DNA of 64,000 nt from Moesziomyces globuligerus (GCA_030849465.1 JARVLF010000013.1:62001-126000), one strand, 5' to 3'; positions 39,634-49,623 are shown, counted from the stretch's first letter. Translations and numbers: made by a program. The notes: generated by a model from the sequence alone, not told the origin.

Positions 39634-42267
39634 CTAGATGTAGATGACGGGATCCACGAGGCGGTTGGTGCGGCGGAGTCTGGCTCGGACCATGGCTCGA
39701 GCCTTGAGTCTAGCCAGACTGGCGCGAGTAGGATCGAGCGTCTTTGCCTCGAGGCCCGGTCTTGCTTTACTGCTGCTCGGCTTTAGCTGCGGGGAAGGTT
39801 TGGAGTCGTTGTCGGATTCGGCATTGCACTGAGCGTCAAAGTCGAACTTCTGACCGCGCGAGAAGAGTCGAACATTGGCGCCCGTACGGACCGTTTGGCG
39901 GTCGATGAGGATGTACTTGACCGAGCTCGAGCCGTAGCTCTCGTAGAACGCATCGAGGAGGATCTCCTCCATGATCCTACGTAGACTCCTCGCACCTCCT
40001 CCCGCTCCCTGCTGCACCAACGCCTTAGTCTTGATATCCTTGGCATCCTTGGTATGCTTGGTATCGTTGGAGCTCGTACCCAGTGCACGGTGTACTACCT
40101 CTTCGATCGCCCCGCGCGAGACATGCAGCTCGATGCCATTGAGCCGAAACAGCGCGGTATACTGGTCCACCAGACTGTTGCGCGGCTCGGTCATGACACG
40201 CACCAGATCGTCAAACGTCAGCGGGCTCAGCACCACACTCACGGGTACGCGACCGACGAATTCGGGGATCAGGCCGTACTGCTCCAGATCCCCCGGCTCC
40301 AACCGCGCCAGCAACTCGGCCGTGGCCAACTTGTCGCCTCCGTCCTGGGCCAGCCGCTTGCGAATCGTCTCTTCGATCCCCACAAACGCACCGGACAGCA
40401 CGAACAGCACCGAGCTCGTATCGACGCTGAACGACGCCGCCTGTCCCGGAACGCCGCCGCTCGCATCGCGTCCACCCACCCGCTGCCGACGCGAGTTGTA
40501 CCACGGCCCCAACGGAACCTTGTCCTCCCCGCTCGACGAGGGCACGTTCAACGGCGACCAAGCCCTGCCACCCTTGCCGGCAGCCCCACCTGCTGAGCCT
40601 GCCGCTCCTGCTCCTGCTGCAGCCGCGGCGGCGGCGGAAGCGCCGCTCTTATCCGCGACCTGGATGGTGGTTCCTTCGAGCATACGCAACAGCGCCTGCT
40701 GCACGCCCTCACCGCCTACATCCTTGCCCGAGCTAGCGCCGCCGCCGCCGCCGCCGGCAGACGTGCGGCGGAGCTTGTCGATCTCGTCGATGCAGACGAT
40801 GCCGCGCTGGGCGCGCTCGACGTCCCAGCCGCTCTCGACGAGGAGGCGGTGGATGATGCTCTCCACGTCGTCGCCCACGTAGCCGGCCATGGTGAGCGGC
40901 GTCGCGTCGACGTGCACAAACGGCACGTCGAGCGCCTGCGCGAGCGTACGCAGCAGCAGCGTCTTGCCGCTCCCGCTCGGACCGAGCAGGAGGATGTTGG
41001 ACTTTTCGAAAAACGGCAGCGTCCCCGGCTGCGCTGACAGAAACCCTGCCGCCTCGCCGCTCTCGTCGCCCGGACGTGGGGCGGACAGCACATCCGGGGC
41101 CTCTGGTGCGGTGCTGGGCGTGGCTAGGCGCTCGCGTGCAGTGCGTAGGGCGCGACGGGTACGCTCCTCGAGGCTCGCCTGTGCGGCGCGGTGGTGTGGC
41201 GACTCCCACTTGTGCGTGTCGGCGTCGTCGGAGCGCATGCGTGCGGACCGCACGGGCTTGGTCTCCTGCCTGGCCGTGCGCGAGCCGGGCGCGATCGAGT
41301 TGGAGGAAAAGTACAGAGGCGGATCGGCGCCAAAGTCGGCGACGTTGGCCGCCTGCGACTGCGACTGCGTGGCGGGCGTGTAGTCCGAGAGCACGGCATC
41401 GTGCATGCGCGAAGCCGCCTCGGCCAGCGCCTCGCTCGACTCTGCCTGCCCCGCCGCTGCGGCGCGCTGCTCGAGCTGCGACGACGCCTCCTCGGCCGGC
41501 GTCTTGGCCGCGACTCTCCGAACCACGTCGCCGAACTTGGGCACGACCTTGGCCGCCGTCCTTTTGGGTACGTCGTCGATCAGTGCACTCGGCCCGCCGG
41601 CATTGACGAGCCATTCGCGCTCGGCGCGACCGAACATGAGGTTGCGCGTCGCTTCGCCGTGCGGATCGCGCGTGCGCTCTGCCGCGCGTTCCCGCTGGAT
41701 CTGGTGCTGCGCCCGCCAGCTCTCGCCTTCCAAAGACGACGCGACGCCGTCGAGCGCATCGTCACGCTGCTTGTACTTGCCTAGCCGCAACGAGCGCGGA
41801 TGTGCTTCTGGACTCGAGACCTCCGGCTCGTGCGCAGAGGTGTTGGCGGACTGTTGCTCTGCAAGGCGCAGTTCGTGTTCCTGCTTCATGCGCTGGTTCG
41901 ACGCTACGCGCAGGTAGTGGTTCCACACGCCGACGGCGAGCACCTTCTTGGCCTTGGTCTGCCCGACCACGTACGTGTCGAGGTACTTGACCAGTGACCG
42001 CGGACTCACCGACGGCACGTCGGTCGGCGTATGGTATGATCCGCCAGTAGAGTGCTGCATTTTCGCAGAGAACAGCGGTCCAGAGGACGAGTGGAAGCAT
42101 CTGTGCGCGATCGAGCTGTTGGAACCGGTATGCGAGCGGGCGGGTTGGGCCGAGGTGTGATGGTGTGCTGCGCTCGATGTTGCCCGCCAACCCGGGCTAA
42201 GGCAGCCCAGCCGACGCCCAGAGTCCAGCGTCCGTGGCTTAGCAACGACATGTGATCGGAGCATCAT
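39634..42267 (-). CDS. MCX1: Mitochondrial ClpX-like AAA+ unfoldase with large insertion
   Basis: 877 residues from MMLRSHVVAKPRTLDSGRR, a basic, Ser-rich N-terminus with mitochondrial-presequence character. The ClpX entry motif LVKYLDTYVVGQTKAKKVLAVGVWNHYLR is normal. About 290 extra residues then separate it from Walker A (SNILLLGPSGSGKT, about residue 424), where bacterial ClpX has about 20. Pore motif GYVGDDVES, Walker B GIVCIDEIDKL, and C-terminal IPEFVGRVPVSV and RSLRRIMEEILLDAFYE are present. No N-terminal zinc finger is seen, and the loop that carries the IGF/LGF ClpP-binding motif in other ClpX proteins is missing after SGAFVGIEETIRKRLAQ. It therefore resembles ClpP-independent Mcx1. 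Confidence 0.88.
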   Translation of the reverse strand: MMLRSHVVAKPRTLDSGRRLGCLSPGWRATSSAAHHHTSAQPARSHTGSNSSIAHRCFHSSSGPLFSAKMQHSTGGSYHTPTDVPSVSPRSLVKYLDTYVVGQTKAKKVLAVGVWNHYLRVASNQRMKQEHELRLAEQQSANTSAHEPEVSSPEAHPRSLRLGKYKQRDDALDGVASSLEGESWRAQHQIQRERAAERTRDPHGEATRNLMFGRAEREWLVNAGGPSALIDDVPKRTAAKVVPKFGDVVRRVAAKTPAEEASSQLEQRAAAAGQAESSEALAEAASRMHDAVLSDYTPATQSQSQAANVADFGADPPLYFSSNSIAPGSRTARQETKPVRSARMRSDDADTHKWESPHHRAAQASLEERTRRALRTARERLATPSTAPEAPDVLSAPRPGDESGEAAGFLSAQPGTLPFFEKSNILLLGPSGSGKTLLLRTLAQALDVPFVHVDATPLTMAGYVGDDVESIIHRLLVESGWDVERAQRGIVCIDEIDKLRRTSAGGGGGGASSGKDVGGEGVQQALLRMLEGTTIQVADKSGASAAAAAAAGAGAAGSAGGAAGKGGRAWSPLNVPSSSGEDKVPLGPWYNSRRQRVGGRDASGGVPGQAASFSVDTSSVLFVLSGAFVGIEETIRKRLAQDGGDKLATAELLARLEPGDLEQYGLIPEFVGRVPVSVVLSPLTFDDLVRVMTEPRNSLVDQYTALFRLNGIELHVSRGAIEEVVHRALGTSSNDTKHTKDAKDIKTKALVQQGAGGGARSLRRIMEEILLDAFYESYGSSSVKYILIDRQTVRTGANVRLFSRGQKFDFDAQCNAESDNDSKPSPQLKPSSSKARPGLEAKTLDPTRASLARLKARAMVRARLRRTNRLVDPVIYI

Positions 42268-42582
42268 GTCGATAGCTGCTGGTGGTGGTGGTGCTGTTGC
42301 AAACCCGCTCGTATCGACTGAGCGGCGTGTGGAGAGCTCCGCATCCCCGCCACGCGTCCGTGCCCAGCTGCAGCCACCCTGCGCCCGCCGTCCCCCGACA
42401 TCCGGTTTTTTGCCCGAATCCTTCCCCCTCGCCCCACATGTACTCACACTCCAGCCACCACACAACCTTGCCCGCCCCGCATTCGTGCAACTGTACTGTC
42501 GTGGATTGCAAAGCAGCGTGACGCAATGAAGCATGCAAATAACAAATAACAACAACACCATCATCCGACGCGCACACTGCGA
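42268..42582. other. Intergenic region KIN1 to ClpX-like gene
   Basis: 315 bases between the KIN1 stop and the ClpX-like start, both on the minus strand. It contains the repeated AACAACACCATCAT-type stretch near 42547-42563. No gene supported. Confidence 0.6.
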
Positions 42583-45500
42583 TCAGAGCTTGAGCTCCTG
42601 CAGGATGCGCTTGGCGAGCATCTGGTACTGCCACGGATTGCCGCCGACCCTCCTGAACTGCAGGCCGTTGACGCCGAGCAGCAGCGGCACCTTGACGACA
42701 AAGATCTCGAACCGGACCGCGAGCTCGGTCGCCTGGGCAGCGCCCATGGTTTTGGCCGCCACCCCGCCCGCTGCGGGAGAGGCGATCGACATGTCGCCGG
42801 CGCCCATACTCGCATCGAGCATCAGGTTCGAGTCGCGCGAACCGGACCTGCCGAGCATCGAGGTGGCGCCCATCGAGTCCGCACGCTGGCGCGGCGACCT
42901 GCTGAGCAGCGAGGGCTTGGATGGTGTCTTGGGCGGCAGCGCCGGGCTCGCTGCTGCCTCGCCCGCCTGAGCAAACGCGGCGTTGCTCGTGAGCGACGGC
43001 GTGCGGCTGCGCACCGTGCCCGCCCTCTCGCCTCCGGCGCCGATGCTGTCCGCGACCGAGCCATCCCTCTTGCCCGCCCGCTCCTTGTCCTTGCTACGGC
43101 CAGACACAAACGAGAGCCGGCTCGGCTTGCGCTTCGGCTGCTTGCCGTTCTCCTCGGACGTCGGCGAGACCTCGGCCGCCTCCCCCTCCGAGGCGGCTGC
43201 AGCCGCCGCGGCCGCCGCCACCGTGTCCAGCGGAATGCGCGCGTTGCCCCTGCCCATCGAGTCCGAGCCCGAAAAGTCGAGACTCGGCAGATGCACGCAC
43301 TCGTAGCCGCCGCGGATCTCGCGGTACTGCACGCCGATCCGGTCGAGCACCTTGACCAGCGACGCGTGGATCACCGTGCGCGGCTTGGTCGACGTCGTCT
43401 GCACGCTGAACAGACCCTTGAGGAAGATCGGCTTCGATCCACCTTCGCTCGCCACGCCGTTGGACGGCGCAGCTGTCGGCGAGCCTCCAGCAGCGCTGCC
43501 GCCGCCCAAGCGACGTCGCGACGACGCCAGCACGGGCAGCACCTCGGCCTGTCCCGGCGTGGTAGGCCCCATCCAGCCCGTGCCCGAGTTGCTCAGGCTG
43601 ATCTCCTGCGCCGGCGCCTCGCCCGCTCCGGCGGCAGTAAACATGTTGAGCGGTGCACTGGTCGACGTCGCCATGCCCGTGCTCGGCCTGCGTGCTGCGT
43701 TCGACGCCGCCGCCGCCTTAGGCGACATCGACAGTCCGGCCGCGCGCCCGACCGAGGCGGCGCCCATCGACGCCTCGCGGCCCGTGCGGGCGTTTTGGCG
43801 CGACGAGACCGGCATGTCGCCGAGCGTGCCCGAGCGGCGCACCGTCGTTGCCGTGCTGAGCGGCACGTCGTCCTCGTCCTCCTCGTGCGCAGTCAGCTGC
43901 TCCTCGGTCTCGTCGTAGTCGTACGCATCGGCCGCCGGCGCGTTGTCCACCTCCTGCACGCCGCTCAGCGCCATGTGCGCGCTGCCCCGACGCTGCTGCG
44001 TGGCGCCGTTGCCGAGCAGCATGCCGCCCGTGCTCATCCGGCTCTGCTTCTTGCGCTCGCGCGCCTCGGCATCCAGCGGCTGCGATGGCGACCGACTCAT
44101 GAACGAGCTGAACCGCCGCGCAAGTGTTGCGCCGTACCCGAGCGTCGTGCTCGTGTTGGCCGAAGGCGACGAAGCCGCCGTGCCCGCCTCGGACTTGGCC
44201 GGCGTGTGCACCTGCGACGCCCTTTTCTCGGCTCTGGCAGGCGAGAAGGTCGAGCTTCTGCGCACGTCTGCGGCCGCATCGGCAGACGGAGCACCCACCA
44301 CGCCCGCAGCCACAGCAGGCGTGGCAAGCGCCGCCGCAGGAGGCCGACGCGAGGTGAGGCTGATGCTGCGCTTGTGGTTGTTGGCGATCGCCATGCTCGT
44401 GTCCGGCACCATCATCGAGTGGCGGTGCGTCGGTGGCGCCACCATCTCGCCGACGGGCGGTGCGACCGAGAACGACTGTCGCTTGCCAGCCGTGCTAGCA
44501 GCGGGCACCGGCGTCATTCCGCCGATGCTGGGAGCAAACGCCGCCTCGTTCGGCGAGGGCAAGCCCTTTTCGCGCAACGCTGCCTCCATCTCTTCAGCGT
44601 TGGCGCGCGCACGCGGCGGCCCAGCCATGATGCCCGTCGGCCTGGACTTTTCGCGCGAGTCGAACACAGGCGTCGGCGACGCAGGCACTGGCATCATCGC
44701 AGCGACGGGTCGAGGCGGTGCTGGTCCCGCGAGCGCCGCTTCTTGGCGCGACGGATCGTAGGCGCGGTGCGAAACGTGCGGCGCCTCGGGCACCCGCAGC
44801 GCTTCCTGCGGAATGTCGGCAGCCGTAGGCATGGCGCCCACCGCGGCAGCTCGGGCTCCCGTACCTGCACCGACACCCGCCACGCCCGCAGGCGGCACAG
44901 GCGGCCCGTTGAGCGAGAGGTTGGACGAGGCGAAGAACGACTGGCCGTAGAGGCGCTCGCGCTCGATCTTCTCCTTGACGAGGAAGTAGATCGAGATGAG
45001 CGGATGGAAGCCGCGAGTCGGATCCAACGGCTCCTTGCCAAACGGCATGAGGCCCGTTCCCGATCCGAGCCCGTTGGCGCCGTTCGCAGATCCGATGGAC
45101 GAATCATCCTTGCTGCCAAAGGCGGCTGCAAGCGGATTGGTGGTGAGCTTCTTGCGGTAGAACTCGATGCCCGAGAAGCGTCGCGAGCCGGTCTTGGACT
45201 TGACCGTGTCCAAGGCACTGGCGCCACTCATGCTGCCGCGCGTCGAAAGGCGGTTGAGCGTGGACGAGTCCAGCGACGAGCCGCTGTTGCCTGCGGTGCT
45301 GAGGCCGTTGAGGCTGGCGGGCAAGTTCTTGAGCTCCCAGTGGTGGAGCGAAGCCTGGTAGGCCTCGCTGGTGAGCACCTCGATGAGCTTGGCGGTGATG
45401 ATCTCGGGTGTGCCGAACTCGAAGCCGACCATGCCCTTGATGACCTCGGGGTCCAAGTTGTTGGCTCGGAGCGGCGTACGCTCGGGCAGGTGGGCGTCGG

Positions 45501-47712
45501 GCGCGCCATCGTAGCCCTTGATAATCCAGGGGTGGGCGAGCACCTCGGAGAGCGTGGCGCGGTTGGCCGGGTTGGTGACGAGCATGCGCGACAAGAGATG
45601 CTTGCACTCGCCGCTGAGCCAGGCTGGGTACTCGACCTGACCGCGCTTGATCTTGGCATGCAGTGCAGGCATGCTCTGGTCGTCGAACGGCACCTTTCCG
45701 CACACGAGCACGTAGAGGACGATGCCAAAGGACCAGACGTCGACCTCGGGCCCGGTGTAGACCTTGGCGTTGAGCAGCTCGGGGGCGGCAAAGTAGAGCG
45801 AGCCGCAGAAGGTGGAGAGGTGGGAGTGGGGCGAGAAGAGGTTGCTGAGGCCAAAATCGATGATCTTGATGTTGCCGGTCTTGGAGATGAGGATGTTTTC
45901 GATCTTGAGGTCGCGATGGACGATGCTGTTGCGGTGGCAGTACTCGAGGGCGCTGCCGATCTGCCTTGCGAATTTGCGTGCGCTGCGTTCGCGCAATCTG
46001 CCGTGGCTGATGATGTAGTCGAGCATCTGTCCACCGTTGACGTACTCGAAGATCATGTAGTAGTGGTTGGTGTGGATGATCATCTCACGCATGCCGCAGA
46101 CGTAGGGGTGGTGGAGGAGGATCTGCAAGGAGCCCTCGCGGATGGTGCGGATCTCCTTGGACTGGTCCTTGGCAGCGGCTTTGGCGAGGAAGGAGGCGGT
46201 GGGCGGCGGGGGCGGGGGTTGAGGCTTTCCGTTCTCGTCGAGGGCGGGACGCGGAGCCTGCGCGGCGGCCATGGAGGTGTGGCGAGGGATGATCTTGATG
46301 GCGACCTTTTCGCCGTTGCCCATCTTGACGCCGAGCTTGACCTTGCCCATGCTGCCGGCACCGAGGGTCTTGCCGAGCGCATAGTCTCCGAGCAGACGTC
46401 GACCGCGTCGTTCGCGGTCGCGATCGCGATCGCTGCGTTCCTTTTCCTTTTCCTTTTCGCGTTCGCGTTCACGCTCCTTCTCTTTGATCCTCTCGCGCTC
46501 CCGTTCGCGTTCGTGTTCTCGTTCGCGCTCGCGCTCGCGCAACATCATCTGTTGCTGCTGTGCCTGCTGTGCCTGCTGTGCCTGCTGTGCCTGCTGTGCC
46601 TGCTGTGCCTGTTGTTGCTGCTGCTGTTCGAGACGCTCGCGTTCGAGCTCGTGCTCGCGTGCGGCACGCAATTGGAGATACTTCTGAGAGTCGCGGTCGA
46701 CGTTGGTGTCGCGGGAGGAGGTCAAGGTGTCGGTGGCATCAAAGGTGTCGCTGCTGCCTTCGTCGAGGCGGGAATGCTGCTGGTGACGTTGTGCGGCCTC
46801 GATGCGAGCGGCGCGGGTCTCGAGGACGCTGGAAGGGCGGGGCGGCTCGGAGGCCATACCACGACGATGCCGTTGGGCGGGGTCAGCCGAGATGGATTCG
46901 CTGTGGTTTTGAGCGTGACCGCGAGTGGGGGTGAAGGCAGCATCTGGGACGAGGCCGTTGGGAGCGCGTTGCTCGGAGCTGGATGGATTGTGGGACTGGC
47001 GCCGGGCAGCTCTGGCGGCGTGGTTGCGACGGATCTCGTCGATGCTGTTGCGATTGCTGTCCATCATGGAGCGATGAGGATCCGCCTCGGGTGGAGAGAA
47101 AGGCCCCATGTGGATGGCGTTGGGCATGCGCAGGGGCTCGAGATCGGAGGCGACGTCGCTGGGGACCTGCCTTGGTGGTGTGCGGAGGGGCGAAGCGGAG
47201 GCGGAAGGCATGGAGGGTTGCGGCGGTGCGACGGCGCGTGAGATTTGCTGCGGAGGCAGGGCAGCAGGGTTCGCACGGGGCTCAGCAAGGGAGCCGAGTG
47301 CGGCGTGAGGAGTAGGCTGAGCCGCGTCGGGAGCCGCAGTGTCTGACGGTCGAGCGGAGGGCAAGCCTGGGAGGGGCTTTGTGATGCCGGGTGCGGATTT
47401 GCGGGAGGCAGCATCCGGGCGTCCGCCTGGTTGTACGAGGCCGTAGTTGGCGGCTGGGAGCTTTTCGGGTGTGCGGCCGTTGGGGCTGTCGTGCGAAGAG
47501 ACCAAGGAGGCAGCGGTGGCAGGCGGAGGAGGTGTCTGTGTGTCGAGCTGGGAATGCTCGGGCACGCTGGTGAGGGGCTGGTGCTGGTCGGGAGGAGGGA
47601 GAGCCGCAGCAAAGGCGTCGGACATGTCGATCTCGTGCTTGGGCGTGTGCATGCGATCGTAGTAGTCCATGGCATCGGTGGAACCAGGTCCACTAGGCTG
47701 TCGCGGATGCAT
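42583..47712 (-). CDS. KIN1: KIN1/MARK-family serine/threonine kinase
   Basis: 1,709 residues. The kinase domain is about 443-735: GAGSMGKV glycine loop, VAIKI lysine, a Pro/Ala-rich insertion typical of fungal Kin1 before the C-helix (IRTIREGSLQILLHHPYV), HRDLKIEN, DFGLSN, and STFCGSLYFAAPE activation segment. A Gln/Ala tract (46551-46628) and an Arg/Glu/Lys-rich charged helix precede it. The last ~55 residues form a KA1 membrane-binding domain (VRFEIFVVKVPLLLGVNG...MLAKRILQELKL). A very long Ser/Ala-rich linker joins them. Kin1-type kinases act in polarity, septation and exocytosis. An acceptor-like CAG directly before the ATG at 47712 suggests a 5' UTR intron or an upstream exon, so the start is uncertain. 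Confidence 0.93.
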   Translation of the reverse strand: MHPRQPSGPGSTDAMDYYDRMHTPKHEIDMSDAFAAALPPPDQHQPLTSVPEHSQLDTQTPPPPATAASLVSSHDSPNGRTPEKLPAANYGLVQPGGRPDAASRKSAPGITKPLPGLPSARPSDTAAPDAAQPTPHAALGSLAEPRANPAALPPQQISRAVAPPQPSMPSASASPLRTPPRQVPSDVASDLEPLRMPNAIHMGPFSPPEADPHRSMMDSNRNSIDEIRRNHAARAARRQSHNPSSSEQRAPNGLVPDAAFTPTRGHAQNHSESISADPAQRHRRGMASEPPRPSSVLETRAARIEAAQRHQQHSRLDEGSSDTFDATDTLTSSRDTNVDRDSQKYLQLRAAREHELERERLEQQQQQQAQQAQQAQQAQQAQQAQQQQMMLREREREREHERERERERIKEKEREREREKEKEKERSDRDRDRERRGRRLLGDYALGKTLGAGSMGKVKLGVKMGNGEKVAIKIIPRHTSMAAAQAPRPALDENGKPQPPPPPPTASFLAKAAAKDQSKEIRTIREGSLQILLHHPYVCGMREMIIHTNHYYMIFEYVNGGQMLDYIISHGRLRERSARKFARQIGSALEYCHRNSIVHRDLKIENILISKTGNIKIIDFGLSNLFSPHSHLSTFCGSLYFAAPELLNAKVYTGPEVDVWSFGIVLYVLVCGKVPFDDQSMPALHAKIKRGQVEYPAWLSGECKHLLSRMLVTNPANRATLSEVLAHPWIIKGYDGAPDAHLPERTPLRANNLDPEVIKGMVGFEFGTPEIITAKLIEVLTSEAYQASLHHWELKNLPASLNGLSTAGNSGSSLDSSTLNRLSTRGSMSGASALDTVKSKTGSRRFSGIEFYRKKLTTNPLAAAFGSKDDSSIGSANGANGLGSGTGLMPFGKEPLDPTRGFHPLISIYFLVKEKIERERLYGQSFFASSNLSLNGPPVPPAGVAGVGAGTGARAAAVGAMPTAADIPQEALRVPEAPHVSHRAYDPSRQEAALAGPAPPRPVAAMMPVPASPTPVFDSREKSRPTGIMAGPPRARANAEEMEAALREKGLPSPNEAAFAPSIGGMTPVPAASTAGKRQSFSVAPPVGEMVAPPTHRHSMMVPDTSMAIANNHKRSISLTSRRPPAAALATPAVAAGVVGAPSADAAADVRRSSTFSPARAEKRASQVHTPAKSEAGTAASSPSANTSTTLGYGATLARRFSSFMSRSPSQPLDAEARERKKQSRMSTGGMLLGNGATQQRRGSAHMALSGVQEVDNAPAADAYDYDETEEQLTAHEEDEDDVPLSTATTVRRSGTLGDMPVSSRQNARTGREASMGAASVGRAAGLSMSPKAAAASNAARRPSTGMATSTSAPLNMFTAAGAGEAPAQEISLSNSGTGWMGPTTPGQAEVLPVLASSRRRLGGGSAAGGSPTAAPSNGVASEGGSKPIFLKGLFSVQTTSTKPRTVIHASLVKVLDRIGVQYREIRGGYECVHLPSLDFSGSDSMGRGNARIPLDTVAAAAAAAAASEGEAAEVSPTSEENGKQPKRKPSRLSFVSGRSKDKERAGKRDGSVADSIGAGGERAGTVRSRTPSLTSNAAFAQAGEAAASPALPPKTPSKPSLLSRSPRQRADSMGATSMLGRSGSRDSNLMLDASMGAGDMSIASPAAGGVAAKTMGAAQATELAVRFEIFVVKVPLLLGVNGLQFRRVGGNPWQYQMLAKRILQELKL
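46551..46628. repeat. In-frame Gln/Ala repeat in KIN1
   Basis: A 9-bp unit (TGCTGTGCC on the plus strand, encoding Gln-Gln-Ala on the minus strand) repeats about six times and is flanked by CAG/CAA-type glutamine runs. It lies at about residues 362-387 of the kinase, N-terminal to the catalytic domain. Confidence 0.9.
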
Positions 47713-48282
47713 CTGGGCGCAATGAGAGAGAGCGCAAGCTAGGATAGCGGTCGACGCGTGCGCGGTGAGGCGCGATGCGGACGCGGAAGCGGAAAGACAC
47801 TACGGATGCGGACGAATGAAGAGGAGACAGATTCGCCGATCGACGCAAGGAACGTAAAGAAGCAGAGGCGGCGATGAGGAGGGAAGGGTCTAGCGCGGAA
47901 GGGATTTGTAGGAGAGCATTGATCGCGGAGGTAGAGCGTCGTGAAGCGCGTGGATGGTGTGTACGAGGGCGCTGCCGCGCGTGTGTTGGAAGGTGGTTGG
48001 TGCGGTGCGAAGCGAAGCGATGCGATGCTGGCGATGCGTATTTGCGATGCAGGACAGCACAACGGTGGTTGATGACGGTGAGGTAGAGGATTGAACGTAG
48101 ATGACGGGAGATGCGGGGGATTGGCGCGTGTCGAGTCGTGGATTGAGGGAGAGGATGGGATGGGGGATGGCAACGGCGGTGAGGATGGATCGGAACCGGA
48201 AGGTATGTGCGGCGGTGAGTTACGGGCGGCGCGCGGCTGCAGCGATTGATTGAGCGAGCGAGCTGATGCGGCTGAAGGCGGC

Positions 48283-48283
<1 letters not shown>

Positions 48284-48323
<40 letters not shown>
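48284..48323. repeat. (CTG)n trinucleotide microsatellite
   Basis: About 13 uninterrupted CTG units (CAG on the minus strand), roughly 570-610 bases upstream of the KIN1 start codon. Confidence 0.95.
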
Positions 48324-48687
48324 AGACAGCTGACTCTGTGACCGCCAGTCGCTCGCTCTGGCTCGGTGCGAGAGGGCGACGTTGGTGGCCATGCATCTCC
48401 AAGGCCAAAGTCCAAAGTCGAAAAGCGCAAAAACCCCACGCGCTCGTGCCGGCTGAAAATGGCCGTTGAAGCGAGTCTGGCTGGCCATCTGGCTGGCCAT
48501 CAAATCAGTACAGTGAGATGGGCGATGAGCCAACGCAATTTTCCACGCCCGACTCACCGCCGCCCTCGCGCCCCGCGCGCTCAGCCTCGCCCCCTGTCCT
48601 TGGCTTCGCCTCGCCTCGCCCCGCCTCGCCTCTCGCTCCAAGGGTCTAACAAATCCGCCCCATCGCAATCGATTGCATGCCGCGTGC

Positions 48688-48713
48688 GACTCGACTCGAT
48701 TCGACTCGACTCG
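48688..48713. repeat. (CTCGA)n-like array
   Basis: GACTCGACTCGATTCGACTC and continuation: a pentanucleotide array with one substitution, like the one upstream of SNF1 at 15515. It lies about 980 bases upstream of KIN1. Confidence 0.85.
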
Positions 48714-49498
48714 CACCGCATCGCATCCCACGTCTCGGCGTCCTGATTTGGCATGGCAAAACACCGGGCTGGGCTACTGCCTCGACGCGGTTCGGGCCTG
48801 CCCGCTTCGCACCCTTGCGCTCGCCAAGTCGAGCTATCACACTGTAGATCTCTGTCCAGTCCAAACCATACAGCCGCAACATGTGGCCTTGTCGAGAGGG
48901 CCAGTAGCAAGCTGGTCGGGGTGGGAGCAGCCGAGGGAGCAGCCGAGGGAGCAGCCAAGTCAGGTTGGGGGCACTCATTCCTCTCTTGGCTCTCGTCCAT
49001 GCACGAGCGCATCTGCATCCTCCTGGCTTGCACGCTCTCGCATCGGCCCACCTCGACGCGAGCCACGATGCGCCACTCGCATCCCATTCACGCTCGCTTG
49101 CCTCGCTACCACGGACCACGCACCGCGCACTCGCACCGCTGTTTGGTTTGCACCGCCCTCGCGCTGCGCTCTTCACTCTCGCTCGCACACCATCTCAGCT
49201 TGCACCCCGCTTGCATCCCGCTTGCATCCAGCTTGCACACACGCCGTGGGAAGGCATCAGCGCTCGCCATGGCAGGGTCGTCTGCACCGCCACCATTGGT
49301 GATCCACTGAGACGCGTCCAAGCAGAGATCGTCAGGCGCTGCACGACGCAAGCAGCGTACCCACAGGCCGCATTCCGAGCCGAGCGCCGCCAGATCAGGT
49401 CCCGCTCCCGCTTCCGGTCAAGCCACGTGCAGGCACGAGCCAAACCGCATTTACTTTATCATATATATACCCACCATTCTGGCTGATCACCATCAATT

Positions 49499-49623
49499 GG
49501 CACTATGGCGGAGTGGTTATCGCGTGGCACTCGAACCATCGCGTTCGAGGGGAATTCTTCCCCACTCAACAAAAGCATATGCCATTCCCTCTGGGAGCAC
49601 AGGTTCAAATCCTGTTGGTGTCG
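49499..49623 (+). tRNA. tRNA-Ser (anticodon CGA), intron-containing
   Basis: A class II cloverleaf folds completely. Acceptor GGCACTA pairs with TGGTGTC (two G-U pairs). The D-arm is GCG...CGC. The anticodon stem TGGCA pairs with TGCCA, the anticodon CGA is at 49532-49534, and a 43-nt intron lies at the canonical site (49536-49578, after base 37). The long variable arm is TCCC-TCT-GGGA, and the T-arm is ACAGG-TTCAAAT-CCTGT. The discriminator base is G (49623), as expected for serine rather than leucine tRNA. A run of nine T residues follows (49624-49632) as the RNA polymerase III terminator. It reads UCG codons. Confidence 0.95.

Larger units (their letters stand above)
47713..49498. other. 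Intergenic region upstream of KIN1
   Basis: 1,786 bases: KIN1 leader and promoter, then the flank of a tRNA gene. It carries a CTG/CAG trinucleotide run (48284-48323), a CTCGA-like array (48688-48713) and CTTGCATCC-type short repeats (about 49198-49235). A long open frame on the minus strand (47739-48764) is built on the CAG run and has no domain. No protein gene supported. Confidence 0.55.

Noticed and set aside
43291..47241. 1,316-codon plus-strand open frame opposite KIN1
   Set aside because: Arg/Ala/His-rich shadow of the kinase gene without any domain.
47739..48764. 341-codon minus-strand frame with poly-Gln upstream of KIN1
   Set aside because: Driven by a CAG microsatellite; otherwise Pro/Ser/His low complexity and no conserved motif. 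It could be leader sequence.
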